Counted from the stretch's first letter, positions 27,687 to 36,967 are shown. The stretch is 64,000 nt of DNA from Syntrophomonas zehnderi OL-4 (GCF_000983115.1 NZ_CGIH01000009.1:1-64000); one strand, 5' to 3'. Program-made: numbers and translations. The notes: a model not told the origin generated them from the letters alone.

Positions 27687-28671
27687 AGCCTTTGATATTA
27701 TCATCAGAAATGTTGTAAATTTGTGGTTTTGATACATAAGGGCGTTGCTCGACTAAATCTATCACTTGATCCTGAGAGATGGGATTTCCACTTAGTATGG
27801 AATCTTTTATGGCATCTTCACATACACGAGATATTTCTGCCTGGCTAAGACCGTCAGCAACTTTAACGAGTTGATTTGTGATTCTGAACTCTTTATCATA
27901 TACTTTTAACCTATAAACAAATAATCGTTCAATTTCTTTATCTGTAGGCAATGAATAATGGAGAACATCATCAAAGCGTCTGAATAATGCCTGATCCAGC
28001 ATTTTGGAATTGTTTGTTGCTGCAATTATTATACTGTCAGACGTATCCTGTTCAATGAATTGAAGGAAAGAGTTCAATATCCTTCGCATTTCACCAACTT
28101 CATTATTTAAACTTCTATCCGCACCTATAGCATCAAATTCATCAAATAAATAAACTCCTGTCATAGATTCTATACTATCAAATACTTGCCGTAGTTTGAC
28201 ACTTGTTTCACCCATAAATTTAGTCACAAGTTTATCTATCTGTACAGTATAAAGGGGAAGTGTTAATTCGGATGCAATTACAGAAGCAGTTAATGTCTTT
28301 CCAGTTCCAGGATTACCCTCAATTAAGATTTTGCGCCTATTTGTCAATCCATAAGAATATAACTTATTCCTATTTTTATACTCGTTTAAAATCCTCTTAA
28401 TCCTGTCAGAAATGGCATCACTAACAATTAGTTCTGATAGGTTATGCGAAGGAACGCTAAGTTCCAACATAGGATTTTGAGCATTTAACTGTACTATACT
28501 TCCGTGCTTTGTTCCAACCTTGTCAATAAGTGTTTTCATGTCACGAGCTATTTTGTCATGTCCTAATTTTGCTTCATGGGCAGCAATTTGTAACACAACG
28601 GTTTTGAATTTTTCGTCATTATTGTCAACATATGCTTTAACTAAACTTTTTATTTGTTCTGCCGTTGCCAT
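27628..28671 (-). CDS. AAA+ ATPase (Cdc48/FtsH-type module)
   Basis: The protein has 347 residues: N-terminal helical part (1-75), Walker A EGNPGTGKTLTA (about 117-128), Walker B GVYLFDEFDAIG (about 170-181), sensor 1 IIAATNN, and arginine-finger-like ALFRRFDDV. Single AAA proteins of this kind are often paired with a subtilase or other effector in defence loci; no protease is next to it. The last 20 or so residues (TRQAAGKAIMPPSPCQG) are encoded by the hairpin element, so the native C-terminus has been replaced. The SD GAGGTGA precedes ATG 28671. Confidence 0.75.
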   Translation of the reverse strand: MATAEQIKSLVKAYVDNNDEKFKTVVLQIAAHEAKLGHDKIARDMKTLIDKVGTKHGSIVQLNAQNPMLELSVPSHNLSELIVSDAISDRIKRILNEYKNRNKLYSYGLTNRRKILIEGNPGTGKTLTASVIASELTLPLYTVQIDKLVTKFMGETSVKLRQVFDSIESMTGVYLFDEFDAIGADRSLNNEVGEMRRILNSFLQFIEQDTSDSIIIAATNNSKMLDQALFRRFDDVLHYSLPTDKEIERLFVYRLKVYDKEFRITNQLVKVADGLSQAEISRVCEDAIKDSILSGNPISQDQVIDLVEQRPYVSKPQIYNISDDNIKGSLTRQAAGKAIMPPSPCQG

Positions 28672-28712
28672 TAAAAATCACCTCCCCTCATATTTAAAAA
28701 TAGGCATAAAAA

Positions 28713-28730
28713 AACACCCCTGGGGGTGTT
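28713..28730. terminator. AACACCCC/GGGGTGTT hairpin, copy 1
   Basis: The palindrome AACACCCCTGGGGGTGTT lies in a block (TTAAAAATAGGCATAAAAAA plus hairpin) repeated at 35187-35226 and in degraded form at 38200-38226. Here it lies upstream of the AAA ATPase start, downstream of the nuclease fragment. Confidence 0.6.
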
Positions 28731-28948
28731 TGAAGGTAATTCTGTTGTCAGCATTTCACATTTACTATCATTTATTCTTGAATTGATTTTAAAATATACA
28801 TATGTACCGTCTTTGCATGTATAAAACCCCCTTTAGAATTTGTCTTTAAAAATATCATCCTTATATACTTGTTTTCGTTTATCTCCCCTTTTTTATTAAA
28901 CATGAGGAAATAAAAAACCCTCCTTAATGGAGGGTGAAGTAACAATAT

Positions 28949-29545
28949 CTACTCTCTTGCGGCAGCGCTCTTGCGTACAACATTTGGTATTAGTTGAGAG
29001 TGCTTCTCAATTAAAAAACCAAGTCCTTCTGAATTATCAGTAGCTGCCAGCTTAAGACTATCTTCAAGATACTTATGTCTAGCATAAGCCTCATTAATTA
29101 TTTGGCCCCAGTCTTTAACCCATACAGTCACGTTATCCTCTCTGACGTACAAGCCAAATTCATTTTCATATTCGCGAAGTCTTCTTTTCGTGTTCTTATT
29201 AATTGCCGATCCAGTTAGCAAAAATGTCCATTTCGTCTTTTCCTTTGGAAATCGCGGGTTATCTGCAACTGCAAAAGCATAATCGGTAATCTGTTCTACT
29301 TCCTGCATAGATAGTTCCATATTAGGTCTCTTTAATTCAACTATCAAATTTTCATACTGGTCTTGACGGCCTAAACCATATTGACTCCAAAGACATATAT
29401 CCGGAATTCTTGATAACTGGATTAACTCTTCGGTGGTTAAATCTTCAGCAAGTTCCGTTCTTCCCAGATAACTAGCATATTGTTTTAAAACGTTTGATAA
29501 TCTTTTCTCATCACATCCATAGGTATAATGTTCACCAAATACATG
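28949..29545 (-). pseudogene. C-terminal fragment of GHKL-ATPase/nuclease-like protein
   Basis: The frame is open from a stop at 29546 to 28949 but has no start with an RBS; only TTG 29347 is available inside. The sequence (FGEHYTYGCDEKRLSNVLKQ, LIVELKRPNMELSMQEVEQI, VWVKDWGQIINEAYARHKYL) resembles the C-terminal domain of large HSP90/GHKL-type ATP-binding proteins, where the ELKRP motif is PD-(D/E)XK-like. The N-terminal ATPase half is missing. The fragment starts exactly where the TadG-like gene ends (13-base overlap), which marks a deletion junction. The family call is a recollection. Confidence 0.6.
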
Positions 29546-30059
29546 TTACCTCCGGCCCTACCGTAGAATGAACATATAACTCTGAATACTCTGGTAGGCC
29601 AGTTGTAAATCTGGCAAAAGGAGATAGCTTTACAGGTACTTTAATTATTCCTGTGCAGGATACCCGGTTTATTGTCTCTGAATAATTGCTATAGGAATAA
29701 GTATAAGGAAGATCGTCTTCTTGGATTACCTGGAAATAACAGATCTCTACTGTCCCATCTGCAGCAGAATTTGTGTAAGGCTGGTTGTTTGCGTCCAGTC
29801 TTAAGTTATCCCGGAGCACCTGGTCAAACGCAGTTCTGGCCTCCGGCTCGGCAATGATTAATTTAGGATCTTCTGCGTCGGTATAGGCCTCCATATCAAT
29901 CTTGGCACTGGCCGCCCGCAAGGCCAGGTTCAGGCTGTGGCGGGAATGAATCTTGATCGCCTGCAAACGGGCAACGTCTGTAACGTAGGCAAGGAGTATA
30001 AGCAGAACAATGATCAAAAACAAACACAGTATGGATACTGAACCTCGCTCATTTCGCAT
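29532..30059 (-). CDS. TadG/TadF-like Tad pilus assembly protein
   Basis: The protein has 175 residues. Its N-terminus RNERGSVSILCLFLIIVLLI has the type III prepilin-like/TadE-G pattern: basic start, Gly, then a membrane helix. The rest is extracytoplasmic and contains two Cys (EICYFQ, VSCTGI). It is the last gene of the Tad operon, 14 bases after tadE. Its 3' end abuts the nuclease fragment, so its own C-terminus could have been altered there. Confidence 0.65.
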   Translation of the reverse strand: MRNERGSVSILCLFLIIVLLILLAYVTDVARLQAIKIHSRHSLNLALRAASAKIDMEAYTDAEDPKLIIAEPEARTAFDQVLRDNLRLDANNQPYTNSAADGTVEICYFQVIQEDDLPYTYSYSNYSETINRVSCTGIIKVPVKLSPFARFTTGLPEYSELYVHSTVGPEVTCIW

Positions 30060-30073
30060 TTTACTTATCCCCC

Positions 30074-30559
30074 CTATGGCTCAAAATATACCTCACTGGG
30101 CGCAGATGCACGGGCTTTTAAAGCAAGTCTCTGGTCAGCCACGATCCAATGAGCCAGTGTATCCATATAAAAGGCTTTAAACTCTATGGGATAGGAAAGG
30201 CCGACCGTAATCATCTGTCCCCGCTGGAATTTCTCGCCTGTCGGCGGCCCCCACACTACCACCTGCTCCGGTTCTGTAATAGCCGTATCACTTCTAACAA
30301 TATCCATCCTTTTCCCGACACTCGTCCAATTAGTCAGATATTCTGCTGTGCGGACAGCAACTTCATCATCAAACTCCCCTTTTCTGGCAGCCTCAATTGC
30401 TGTCGCAGATGCAACATAGTTGATCGTGGCAAAATCATACATAGCAAAGCCCATTTCAATCCCGAAGGTAATAATCATTATAATCATGGGCAAAATGAAT
30501 AGCCACTCTATAAAAGCTGTCCCCCGCTGGTTTTTTAAAAATTTGTTAACGAAAACCAC
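30074..30559 (-). CDS. tadE: TadE-like pseudopilin
   Basis: The protein has 161 residues from GTG 30559. LKNQRGTAFIEWLFILPMII is the typical TadE prepilin cleavage region (G before a hydrophobic segment with E at +5). The periplasmic-like domain contains ATAIEAARKGEFDDEVAVRT, the usual AAR block of TadE/G proteins. It would be processed by the operon's A24 peptidase and sit in the pilus base. Confidence 0.8.
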   Translation of the reverse strand: MVFVNKFLKNQRGTAFIEWLFILPMIIMIITFGIEMGFAMYDFATINYVASATAIEAARKGEFDDEVAVRTAEYLTNWTSVGKRMDIVRSDTAITEPEQVVVWGPPTGEKFQRGQMITVGLSYPIEFKAFYMDTLAHWIVADQRLALKARASAPSEVYFEP

Positions 30560-30587
30560 TTAACACCCCCCTTTAAAAATAAGAAAA

Positions 30588-30614
30588 GGGTTAACGCTAA
30601 TATGGCGTTAACCC
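30588..30614 (-). terminator. Terminator/attenuator after the pilin genes
   Basis: GGGTTAACGC and GCGTTAACCC form a 10-bp stem with a T-rich run after it on the minus strand. It sits right after the second pilin stop and before tadE. Partial termination here would let pilins be made in excess of the downstream base proteins. Confidence 0.7.
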
Positions 30615-30621
30615 CTATGGC

Positions 30622-30801
30622 TTAAGGAGTACCTATCCGGTTTACCCGGCCAACTGTAGCCACAATAATGTCGCTGATCGCTTGAGATAGGGCTAGGGCC
30701 GGGACAGCAATAATCATGACTACCAGGAGAATCATTAAGAGATTCTCCAAAAACGCGTTTCCCCGATTATTCCCAAACAACCTTTTAAAATGAATCCTCA
30801 T
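30622..30801 (-). CDS. flp: Flp-type major pilin-like protein, copy 2
   Basis: The protein has 59 residues, read directly from the sequence: MRIHFKRLFGNNRGNAFLEN followed by a 20-residue hydrophobic stretch (LLMILLVVMIIAVPALALSQ) and a short polar tail. The RGNAFLEN context fits prepilin peptidase cleavage after Gly with Glu at +5. It is a paralogue of 31022-30837. SD GGAGG lies upstream of ATG 30801. Confidence 0.8.
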   Translation of the reverse strand: MRIHFKRLFGNNRGNAFLENLLMILLVVMIIAVPALALSQAISDIIVATVGRVNRIGTP

Positions 30802-30836
30802 GAAATTTAAACCTCCATCCCCGAAACTAATTTTGG

Positions 30837-31022
30837 CTAAATCGTAGGTATACTAATCGCCTTAATAGAATCAGCCAGTGCTGAATATTTACCACTTACA
30901 ACCAGGGCTAAAGCCCCTCCTGCTACTGCTAAAGCAAAAACAATTAATACGATCCATAATCCATTTTCCAAAAAAGTGTTTCCTTTTTGATTAGATAAAA
31001 GTCTTTTAGCCTTTTTCCACAT
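30837..31022 (-). CDS. flp: Flp-type major pilin-like protein, copy 1
   Basis: The protein has 61 residues: MWKKAKRLLSNQKGNTFLEN, then GLWIVLIVFALAVAGGALAL. KGNTFLE is the cleavage region with Glu at +5, as in Flp/Tad pilins. It has a strong AGGAGG SD. It directly follows tadC, so the pilin genes are inside the operon rather than at its head. Confidence 0.8.
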   Translation of the reverse strand: MWKKAKRLLSNQKGNTFLENGLWIVLIVFALAVAGGALALVVSGKYSALADSIKAISIPTI

Positions 31023-31037
31023 AAACCGTATTCCTCC

Positions 31038-31763
31038 TTAAAAACTATTTAACTTGGTAATGATGTTTGAATACATCGGAACAATAAGCAATAAAACAAA
31101 AACCAGAGCCATCGCTCCGGAAATAAAAGTCATGACCGTGGGACGAGATTTAATGTTCCTTTTTACTTCATTAAGTCGGCTTTCATAGGTTCGGAAAGAA
31201 AACGTCGCCAGAATATCATCGATATCCGCACCCGAATCAATACCATATTGGAGAACGGAAACAAAATTATTAATCGGCAAATAATTGCACCGCTTGGCGA
31301 AGTTATTTAAAGCTACAGACATAGGATAGGTAGCCATCTCGGTCGCCAGGCGGTAGAGCTGTTTTTGCAAATCTGCCGCTTTTGAAAATACCTGCACCAG
31401 AGTAACCATATTGGGAAATTCTCTGCTGAGTTCGGCAATGCGCTTTTTTTCTTTCCTTTCTAAATACTTTTCGGGAATCAGAAAACACAAGAATGCCAGC
31501 AGAATCCCTAAAAAAGACCAGAGTACACCATAAGAGATCCAAAGGAGAACTGCTAAAAACATCCCAAAACAAAACCCGCCCAACCTTATTCCAGCCACCA
31601 ATTCAGGTGATATATTAAGGCTCAGGTTTTGAATATGATTTGAATAACGATCTTTCCAATCATCCGGTGCCCTGGCACCAATAGACAACATGATATTGCC
31701 CGGATAGACCCAGGCGAAAAAGGCCCCGGCAATCAAAACCGAAGGTAGAAGGGCTTCAATCAT
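31038..31763 (-). CDS. tadC: TadC-like inner-membrane platform protein
   Basis: The protein has 241 residues with N-terminal and C-terminal membrane helices (LLPSVLIAGAFFAWVYPGNI; MTFISGAMALVFVLLLIVPM) and a cytoplasmic T2SSF helical domain (ELSREFPNMVTLVQVFSKAA). It overlaps the tadB stop by 4 bases (ATGA). With TadB it forms the platform that couples the ATPase to pilus growth. Confidence 0.85.
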   Translation of the reverse strand: MIEALLPSVLIAGAFFAWVYPGNIMLSIGARAPDDWKDRYSNHIQNLSLNISPELVAGIRLGGFCFGMFLAVLLWISYGVLWSFLGILLAFLCFLIPEKYLERKEKKRIAELSREFPNMVTLVQVFSKAADLQKQLYRLATEMATYPMSVALNNFAKRCNYLPINNFVSVLQYGIDSGADIDDILATFSFRTYESRLNEVKRNIKSRPTVMTFISGAMALVFVLLLIVPMYSNIITKLNSF

Positions 31764-32542
31764 AACTGATCAATCACCTCCTGGTTCGTTGAAAAATACC
31801 AAGCACAATACTCAACCAATAGCAGGACATTGATAATAATTTTGCCTCCCATTCCATTTATTAAAACCTGCCTTATGTCAGGAATCAGCATAAGAGCTGC
31901 AGTTAAAACAGGTAACACTATAAAAAAAATTCTAATTGTCATACCCTGACCCCAGACCTCATTTTTCAGCTCATCACGCAAAGAAATGCGGTGTGAAATC
32001 TTCCGGGATACGTCTTTAATCACCTGAGCCGTATCAGTCCCGTAGCGTTCTGATAAAATAACAGCATTCACGAAAATGCTTATATCTCGATCGTCTATTC
32101 TCTCAGCCATATCCTGCAAAGCTAATAAAGGGGCCTTATTAGCGTTGTATTGGGTGACCGTCAGCCTTAATTCATCAGCCAGCGGAGGCTGGATACAATC
32201 AGCCGCTTCCTTTAAAGCCGTCATTATATCACCGGTGTTATCATAAAAACTCGCAATTAACTGCAGTGCAACTTCGGCTTGGTTCTCAATAATTCGATTG
32301 CGAGCTTTCTTAGCAAGCTCGCGCCTTCTTTTTAGACACAATCCCATAAGCACAACCGCCAAAACTCCGGCAACAGGATTTTTAAACACCAAGAGTAAAA
32401 GAAAGAATAATCCGGCAGCAATTAGACCATAAAGAGTTTGTTTTTTTAACAGTTGGGAATTGAAATCATTTTGCCATCGATACAGAAGCCAGGATAAAAT
32501 CCCAATACTGGTGGCTGCGCCCGCTATAACAAACTCAGCCAT
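31760..32542 (-). CDS. tadB: TadB-like inner-membrane platform protein
   Basis: The protein has 260 residues, two membrane helices near 1-25 and 40-70, and a T2SSF domain (NQAEVALQLIASFYDNTGDI; AERIDDRDISIFVNAVILSE; RYGTDTAQVIKDVSRKISHR). The last is the classic TadB signature region. It overlaps tadA by 8 bases. Confidence 0.85.
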   Translation of the reverse strand: MAEFVIAGAATSIGILSWLLYRWQNDFNSQLLKKQTLYGLIAAGLFFLLLLVFKNPVAGVLAVVLMGLCLKRRRELAKKARNRIIENQAEVALQLIASFYDNTGDIMTALKEAADCIQPPLADELRLTVTQYNANKAPLLALQDMAERIDDRDISIFVNAVILSERYGTDTAQVIKDVSRKISHRISLRDELKNEVWGQGMTIRIFFIVLPVLTAALMLIPDIRQVLINGMGGKIIINVLLLVEYCAWYFSTNQEVIDQL

Positions 32543-33770
32543 GATATCTCCCCCTTAACGAAGGAATATTAGGGATATCTTCTAAGATGTTATCTTCAAT
32601 CCTGGCAATCAAATCAGGAGAAAGGCTCCCGACCTGCTGGTGGATGCCCTCTTTTTTCCGGAACATAAAGATATCCTGAAAAACCGGTTCCCCATTTTGG
32701 CTCTCCACCTGGCAAACATTAATAATATTATGGGATCCATCCGGGTAACGCTTGATAAAAACTAGCAGATCAATTGTTTCTGCAATCATGGATCGTAATT
32801 CTTCAGGGGCAACCACCTTGGCGTGAGCCATAGCCCGCACCATCCGGTTAATTGCCGCTTGCTTGTAATGATAGTTCGTATGAACGCTGGAAATTGCTCC
32901 TTCATGCCCGGTACCGGCAGCGTTCAAAAACTCCAGTGATTCAGCCCCTAACATCTCACCCAAAATGATACGATCAGGCCTCATGTGTAAAACAGCCAGC
33001 ATTAGATCATAAATACTGGCCTTAGCGGAATGCTCAAGGGAAATACAATGCGGATGGGTTAAGCCAAGCTCCCGGGTTTCTTCCAGCGTGATGATACGTT
33101 CAGTATGCGGAATAAAATCTCCCAGCCAGCGAATGAAACTGGTTTTACCGGTACGGGTTCCCCCACATACGATGATGTTTAATTTCCCAATCACAGCCGT
33201 TTTAAAAAATGGAACCATTTCTTCACTTAAAAAATTACTGGCCAGCAATTCTTCTGTGGGAAAAACATGTTTTGGAAAACGACGAATCGTAATCGTAGGG
33301 TGAACCGATGACGGCGGAAAAGTTATGGTTACCCGGCTGCCATCCGGCAATCTGGCAGTTACCAGCGGTGTGGAGTAATTAATCTTACGGCCGCACCGCT
33401 GAGTAATACGATAGCTAAGATTAACCAAATCTTGATCGCTATCGTAAGCAAGGTCAGTTTTAATAATCTGTCCATTACGGTCGATGCGAATATCATCGGG
33501 TTTATTAATCATAATCTCCGATATAGTAGGGTCTTTTAAAAGGATATCAATTTCCCCCAGGCCAATAAGCTGTGCAATTACATAATCCTGCGTTTCCCGA
33601 TCACAGCCTTTTTCCAGCTCTCCCCGTATTAAACAAGCGGCTTCTTCATAAGCTGCCGCGTCTGGTGAGTTATTGAGTTTCAAAAACACATTGCCATGCT
33701 TGCGGATCATATCTTGCCGGATCGCTTCAACGAATTCTTTTCTGCGATAATCAAACGAAGAAGAAGTCAT
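32535..33770 (-). CDS. tadA: TadA/CpaF-type secretion ATPase
   Basis: The protein has 411 residues. Walker A CGGTRTGKTSFIRW is at about 198-211, the Asp box and Walker B at MLAVLHMRPDRIILGEMLGA (about 255-274), and the His box at GHEGAISSVHTN. These are the CpaF hallmarks. It hexamerizes at the membrane and powers Flp pilus assembly. It overlaps cpaB by one base and tadB by 8 bases, so the operon is tightly coupled. Confidence 0.93.
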   Translation of the reverse strand: MTSSSFDYRRKEFVEAIRQDMIRKHGNVFLKLNNSPDAAAYEEAACLIRGELEKGCDRETQDYVIAQLIGLGEIDILLKDPTISEIMINKPDDIRIDRNGQIIKTDLAYDSDQDLVNLSYRITQRCGRKINYSTPLVTARLPDGSRVTITFPPSSVHPTITIRRFPKHVFPTEELLASNFLSEEMVPFFKTAVIGKLNIIVCGGTRTGKTSFIRWLGDFIPHTERIITLEETRELGLTHPHCISLEHSAKASIYDLMLAVLHMRPDRIILGEMLGAESLEFLNAAGTGHEGAISSVHTNYHYKQAAINRMVRAMAHAKVVAPEELRSMIAETIDLLVFIKRYPDGSHNIINVCQVESQNGEPVFQDIFMFRKKEGIHQQVGSLSPDLIARIEDNILEDIPNIPSLRGRYHG

Positions 33771-34456
33771 TACTCCACACCCCCCAGATCTGGATGTCGG
33801 GGCAAAAGATATACCATTTGACTGGTTTTTAGGGCCAATAGAACCCTTTTGCCCCCCTCGGTATCGGTTACAAAAGAAATCTCCGTCTGGTTAGGGCTAG
33901 TAGACTGAGCTTCCTGTATATTCTTCAAGTTTCTAACCACCGATCCCGCAGATGGTTTAGTAACACGCCCTACCGCTTCTTCTCGCACTGCAGACTCGGC
34001 CGGATATACGCCAACAACGGTAACCAAATCCCCTACGCGTAACTGAGAAGACCAGGTAGCCTGTTGGGTTGTCAGGGTAATTATTGTCTGACCGGTTTTA
34101 ATACTCCCTAAAGCAAGCTCCCCTGCTACATTTTCCCCGCTTATTTGGCGGTCAATAATCTGCTGCCCTGCAAAAATAGAGCCTGCAGCTACTCCCCCGG
34201 CCACATCTTCAATCCGCTGGTATGTTCCTTTTTGACAATCCTTTTTGGCTACTTTTACTAACTCTAATTGCTCGGCCTGTATAAGAGATGCTTCCTCGAT
34301 ATCCGCCTTGGCGACAACTACTGAAACAGGGTGAAATAGTATTGAAACTGATAAATATACTGCCAGGCCAGCCAGGCAGGTAAGCAAAATTGCTATCCAT
34401 TTCCCCTTTTTGCTGGGGTTAAACGATTTGTACTGCATTCTATTAAATACCGTCAC
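33770..34456 (-). CDS. cpaB: CpaB/RcpC-like Flp pilus assembly protein
   Basis: The protein has 228 residues: an N-terminal membrane anchor (GKWIAILLTCLAGLAVYLSV), then a SAF-like domain (VVVAKADIEEASLIQAEQLE; VAAGSIFAGQQIIDRQISGE) and a C-terminal domain (LRVGDLVTVVGVYPAESAV). This is the CpaB layout. It lies between the prepilin peptidase and tadA. Confidence 0.8.
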   Translation of the reverse strand: MTVFNRMQYKSFNPSKKGKWIAILLTCLAGLAVYLSVSILFHPVSVVVAKADIEEASLIQAEQLELVKVAKKDCQKGTYQRIEDVAGGVAAGSIFAGQQIIDRQISGENVAGELALGSIKTGQTIITLTTQQATWSSQLRVGDLVTVVGVYPAESAVREEAVGRVTKPSAGSVVRNLKNIQEAQSTSPNQTEISFVTDTEGGKRVLLALKTSQMVYLLPRHPDLGGVE

Positions 34457-34463
34457 TCTCCTT

Positions 34464-34997
34464 TCAAAAAAAGAACCTCATTCCCCATACTGCCCAGCTT
34501 CCGGCTATTAGAAACGGGGCAAAAGGTATCGGTTTGTATTTTGTATCAACAGATAAATCAATCTTTTTCATCCGATACCCGAAGCGTAAAAGGATTTTAC
34601 GCACATATGGGTAAAGTCGATCACGAAATAACTTTACGAGCATCCCTTGTCGCCAATAACAGAACAGTTCATAAACAACGCCTGCAAAAACCGCCAGGAC
34701 AATAATTAAAATAGTGTCTTGATAACCAAACCAGATCCCGATTCCTGCGGCCAGCTTGATATCACCTCCCCCCAAAGATCCGTTCGTAATCCATGCAACG
34801 ATAAAGAAGCTTAAAAAGCCTAAAGCACAGCCTAGAAATGCGTAAATATAAGTGCCGTTTATCATCGCATAAATAAGCCCTGCCAAAAAAATCAGCAGGG
34901 TAACCACATCATAGATCACTCCCCTTTTTATGTCTGTGTAGGCTGTATGCAGCCCCGGCAAAAGACATCCCAGGAAAATAGCTATTTCAGATGACAC
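34464..34997 (-). CDS. cpaA: A24-family prepilin peptidase (TadV/CpaA)
   Basis: The protein has 177 residues and about six membrane helices. The two catalytic aspartates are in TAYTDIKRGVIYD (about 21-25) and GGGDIKLAAGIG (about 77). It cleaves the Flp pilins and TadE-type pseudopilins of this operon. It is the first gene; the operon promoter should lie in 34998-35180. Confidence 0.88.
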   Translation of the reverse strand: MSSEIAIFLGCLLPGLHTAYTDIKRGVIYDVVTLLIFLAGLIYAMINGTYIYAFLGCALGFLSFFIVAWITNGSLGGGDIKLAAGIGIWFGYQDTILIIVLAVFAGVVYELFCYWRQGMLVKLFRDRLYPYVRKILLRFGYRMKKIDLSVDTKYKPIPFAPFLIAGSWAVWGMRFFF

Positions 34998-35186
34998 GAT
35001 TACTTAGCCTCCTACAGCAGGGTACCTGATTACTCGCTTGGAGCCGCTGTTTCGATGAATTAAGTGCAACTCCCCGGGCGGGTTCTTCTAAACCAGCCAG
35101 TTATTCGTATTCAGCCTGTATTTCTGAATTATTCCCCTCTGCCTTCTCGTTGGCGTTTTACCATTCGCCACATCCTCACCCCCATA

Positions 35187-35226
35187 TTAAAAATAGGCAT
35201 AAAAAAACACCCCCAGGGGTGTTTTT
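35187..35226. terminator. AACACCCC/GGGGTGTT terminator, copy 2
   Basis: The block TTAAAAATAGGCATAAAAAA followed by AACACCCCCAGGGGTGTTTTTT matches the one at 28690-28731 with the centre inverted. Here it follows the ATPase gene 36952-35276 and has a good T-run on the + strand. The rest of 34998-35275 shows nothing else convincing. Confidence 0.65.
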
Positions 35227-35275
35227 TCTATTGACCCTTAAGCTAATAAAACGGATTTTTAGTATAAATAGCAAA

Positions 35276-36952
35276 CTATTTGATTTCAAAAGTTGCGGTT
35301 CTCTTGGCTATGCAATTGTATGCTTGCAAAAAATCACGCTTAAAAGCATCTGTAACCTCTTTATTATCTTGCATCCAGAAATCCATCAACTTTGTTGGTT
35401 CAAAGTATTGTCTATGATTGTTAAACCAAGCTTTGTATTTATCGCGGTCTTTTTTGCCTTTGTAATCATCAGATAAGGGCCCACGTTCTTTAAAATAATC
35501 CCAAGTAAACCCGAGACTGCTAGCAGTACCGCTCCAAAAAGCATGATCGGAATCCAAGTTTAATAAGTATTCATAGATAACTTGTTCGGGAGGTTTTCCG
35601 CCCGGAAGTCTAAGAATATTACCTAAATTTTGGCGTGTTGCATCTGGAATTTTATTTAATTGTTCCTCAGATACATCCCCATCAAAAACAATAAGCGTGT
35701 TCCCGAAATAATAAATATCCGCATTATACATACTAATAAGTGAATCGCATCCAATAAAGGATTCAAGCAAGTCTACGTAGCATAAGTAATCCGGTATCAA
35801 ATACTTTAAAAACCATCTTGCCTCAGCATCTTCCGAATAGACCTTTATTTTATTTGTGTTTTGTACGACAGAACTCACTAATAAATCACTCTCAATTTCA
35901 GTGAAAGCGATATTGCGCTTAATCTCTAGCCTTCTATTTGCATTTGTCAGATAGTATAGTTCAATATCGTTATTCACGTTTTCGTCGTGACTATTATATG
36001 CAATTCGGCCACAAATATCCCTTAAAAGGCTTATACTGTGTGTCGTCAGGATAATTTGCAGTTTATTAGAACGCGCTTCTTTGATGAATAATTTAATCAG
36101 TCTATTTTGTGCTGCCGGATGAAGCGTAGAATCAATTTCATCAATCAACAAGATACCACCATCCCACGCCATACCTCGTTCTTCTTTAAGCTTACGAAAA
36201 GATAATAAAGCCAAGAGAATTTGACCTAAATTATCTTGGCCTGATGAATTTGTCAAATAATCATAATGATCGGTGCTAATTCCTATACCGCTTTTTTTAT
36301 CTGTTTCTCCAATACTGTAGTTAGTTATGTCCTGAACGTCTGATTGCATTGACAATATCATTTTGTAATTGGTTATAAACCACTGCTTGTGTTCTTCATT
36401 TTTAAAAGTAATAGCGTTTGCAGTTATCAATTCATCATTGGATTCCCCAAGAGGGAATAAACGTGATAAGCCAAGATAAATCACTGGAAAGTTAAATTTG
36501 GCTTCAGTACGCTTGTTCTCTTCCTTTTTAAAGGGAATAATGCGAAATCGTTCTCTTTTTATATCCGAAATATCATTGCCATTAGAACTAGATACATCTC
36601 CACTTGATGCACGACTTTTTCTGTCCTTATCCTTTTGTTGCCAAGCAGTTCTAAAACTTCTGTAATCAGTCTCGTTGCCATCGTCATCACATAATGTAAT
36701 CAAGAAACGATTGGCCCCTACGACATCAAAAGTTTTACTGCCCTTAAACAACTCGCTAAAGTCTGAACGAAAAGCTTTAGAAAAATATGTTACGCCATCT
36801 TTCTTTTTTAGTTCTCCAGAATTAGCGATCATTCCAAGAATCGTAGATTTCCCTGTGGAATTTCGCCCACTTAATATTGTTAAGTACTTACCCAACAATA
36901 TCTTCTGATTTTTAAATAATCTAAAATCGTTAATCTGGATACTCTTGTACAT
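35276..36952 (-). CDS. ABC-type AAA ATPase with TOPRIM-like C-terminus (OLD-like), candidate defence effector
   Basis: The protein has 558 residues. Walker A LSGRNSTGKSTILG is at about 28-41, the ABC signature NSSGQDNLGQ at about 237, Walker B GGILLIDEIDSTLHP at about 263-277, and H-loop LTTHS at about 300. The insert (about 70-150) is charged. The C-terminal third has KVYSEDAEARWFLKYL and TLIVFDGDVSEEQ, in places where OLD-family TOPRIM nucleases have their E and DxD motifs. It lies 15 bases downstream of a D12 adenine methylase on the same strand, so both are co-transcribed. A restriction-like or abortive-infection role with DNA modification as the self-mark is inference. Confidence 0.75.
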   Translation of the reverse strand: MYKSIQINDFRLFKNQKILLGKYLTILSGRNSTGKSTILGMIANSGELKKKDGVTYFSKAFRSDFSELFKGSKTFDVVGANRFLITLCDDDGNETDYRSFRTAWQQKDKDRKSRASSGDVSSSNGNDISDIKRERFRIIPFKKEENKRTEAKFNFPVIYLGLSRLFPLGESNDELITANAITFKNEEHKQWFITNYKMILSMQSDVQDITNYSIGETDKKSGIGISTDHYDYLTNSSGQDNLGQILLALLSFRKLKEERGMAWDGGILLIDEIDSTLHPAAQNRLIKLFIKEARSNKLQIILTTHSISLLRDICGRIAYNSHDENVNNDIELYYLTNANRRLEIKRNIAFTEIESDLLVSSVVQNTNKIKVYSEDAEARWFLKYLIPDYLCYVDLLESFIGCDSLISMYNADIYYFGNTLIVFDGDVSEEQLNKIPDATRQNLGNILRLPGGKPPEQVIYEYLLNLDSDHAFWSGTASSLGFTWDYFKERGPLSDDYKGKKDRDKYKAWFNNHRQYFEPTKLMDFWMQDNKEVTDAFKRDFLQAYNCIAKRTATFEIK

Positions 36953-36967
36953 TAATGAGTCCCACCT

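Noticed and set aside
35150-35476. Frame of 108 codons on the + strand at the end of the ABC/TOPRIM ATPase gene
   Set aside because: It crosses the terminator hairpin and lies opposite the ATPase gene; no RBS.
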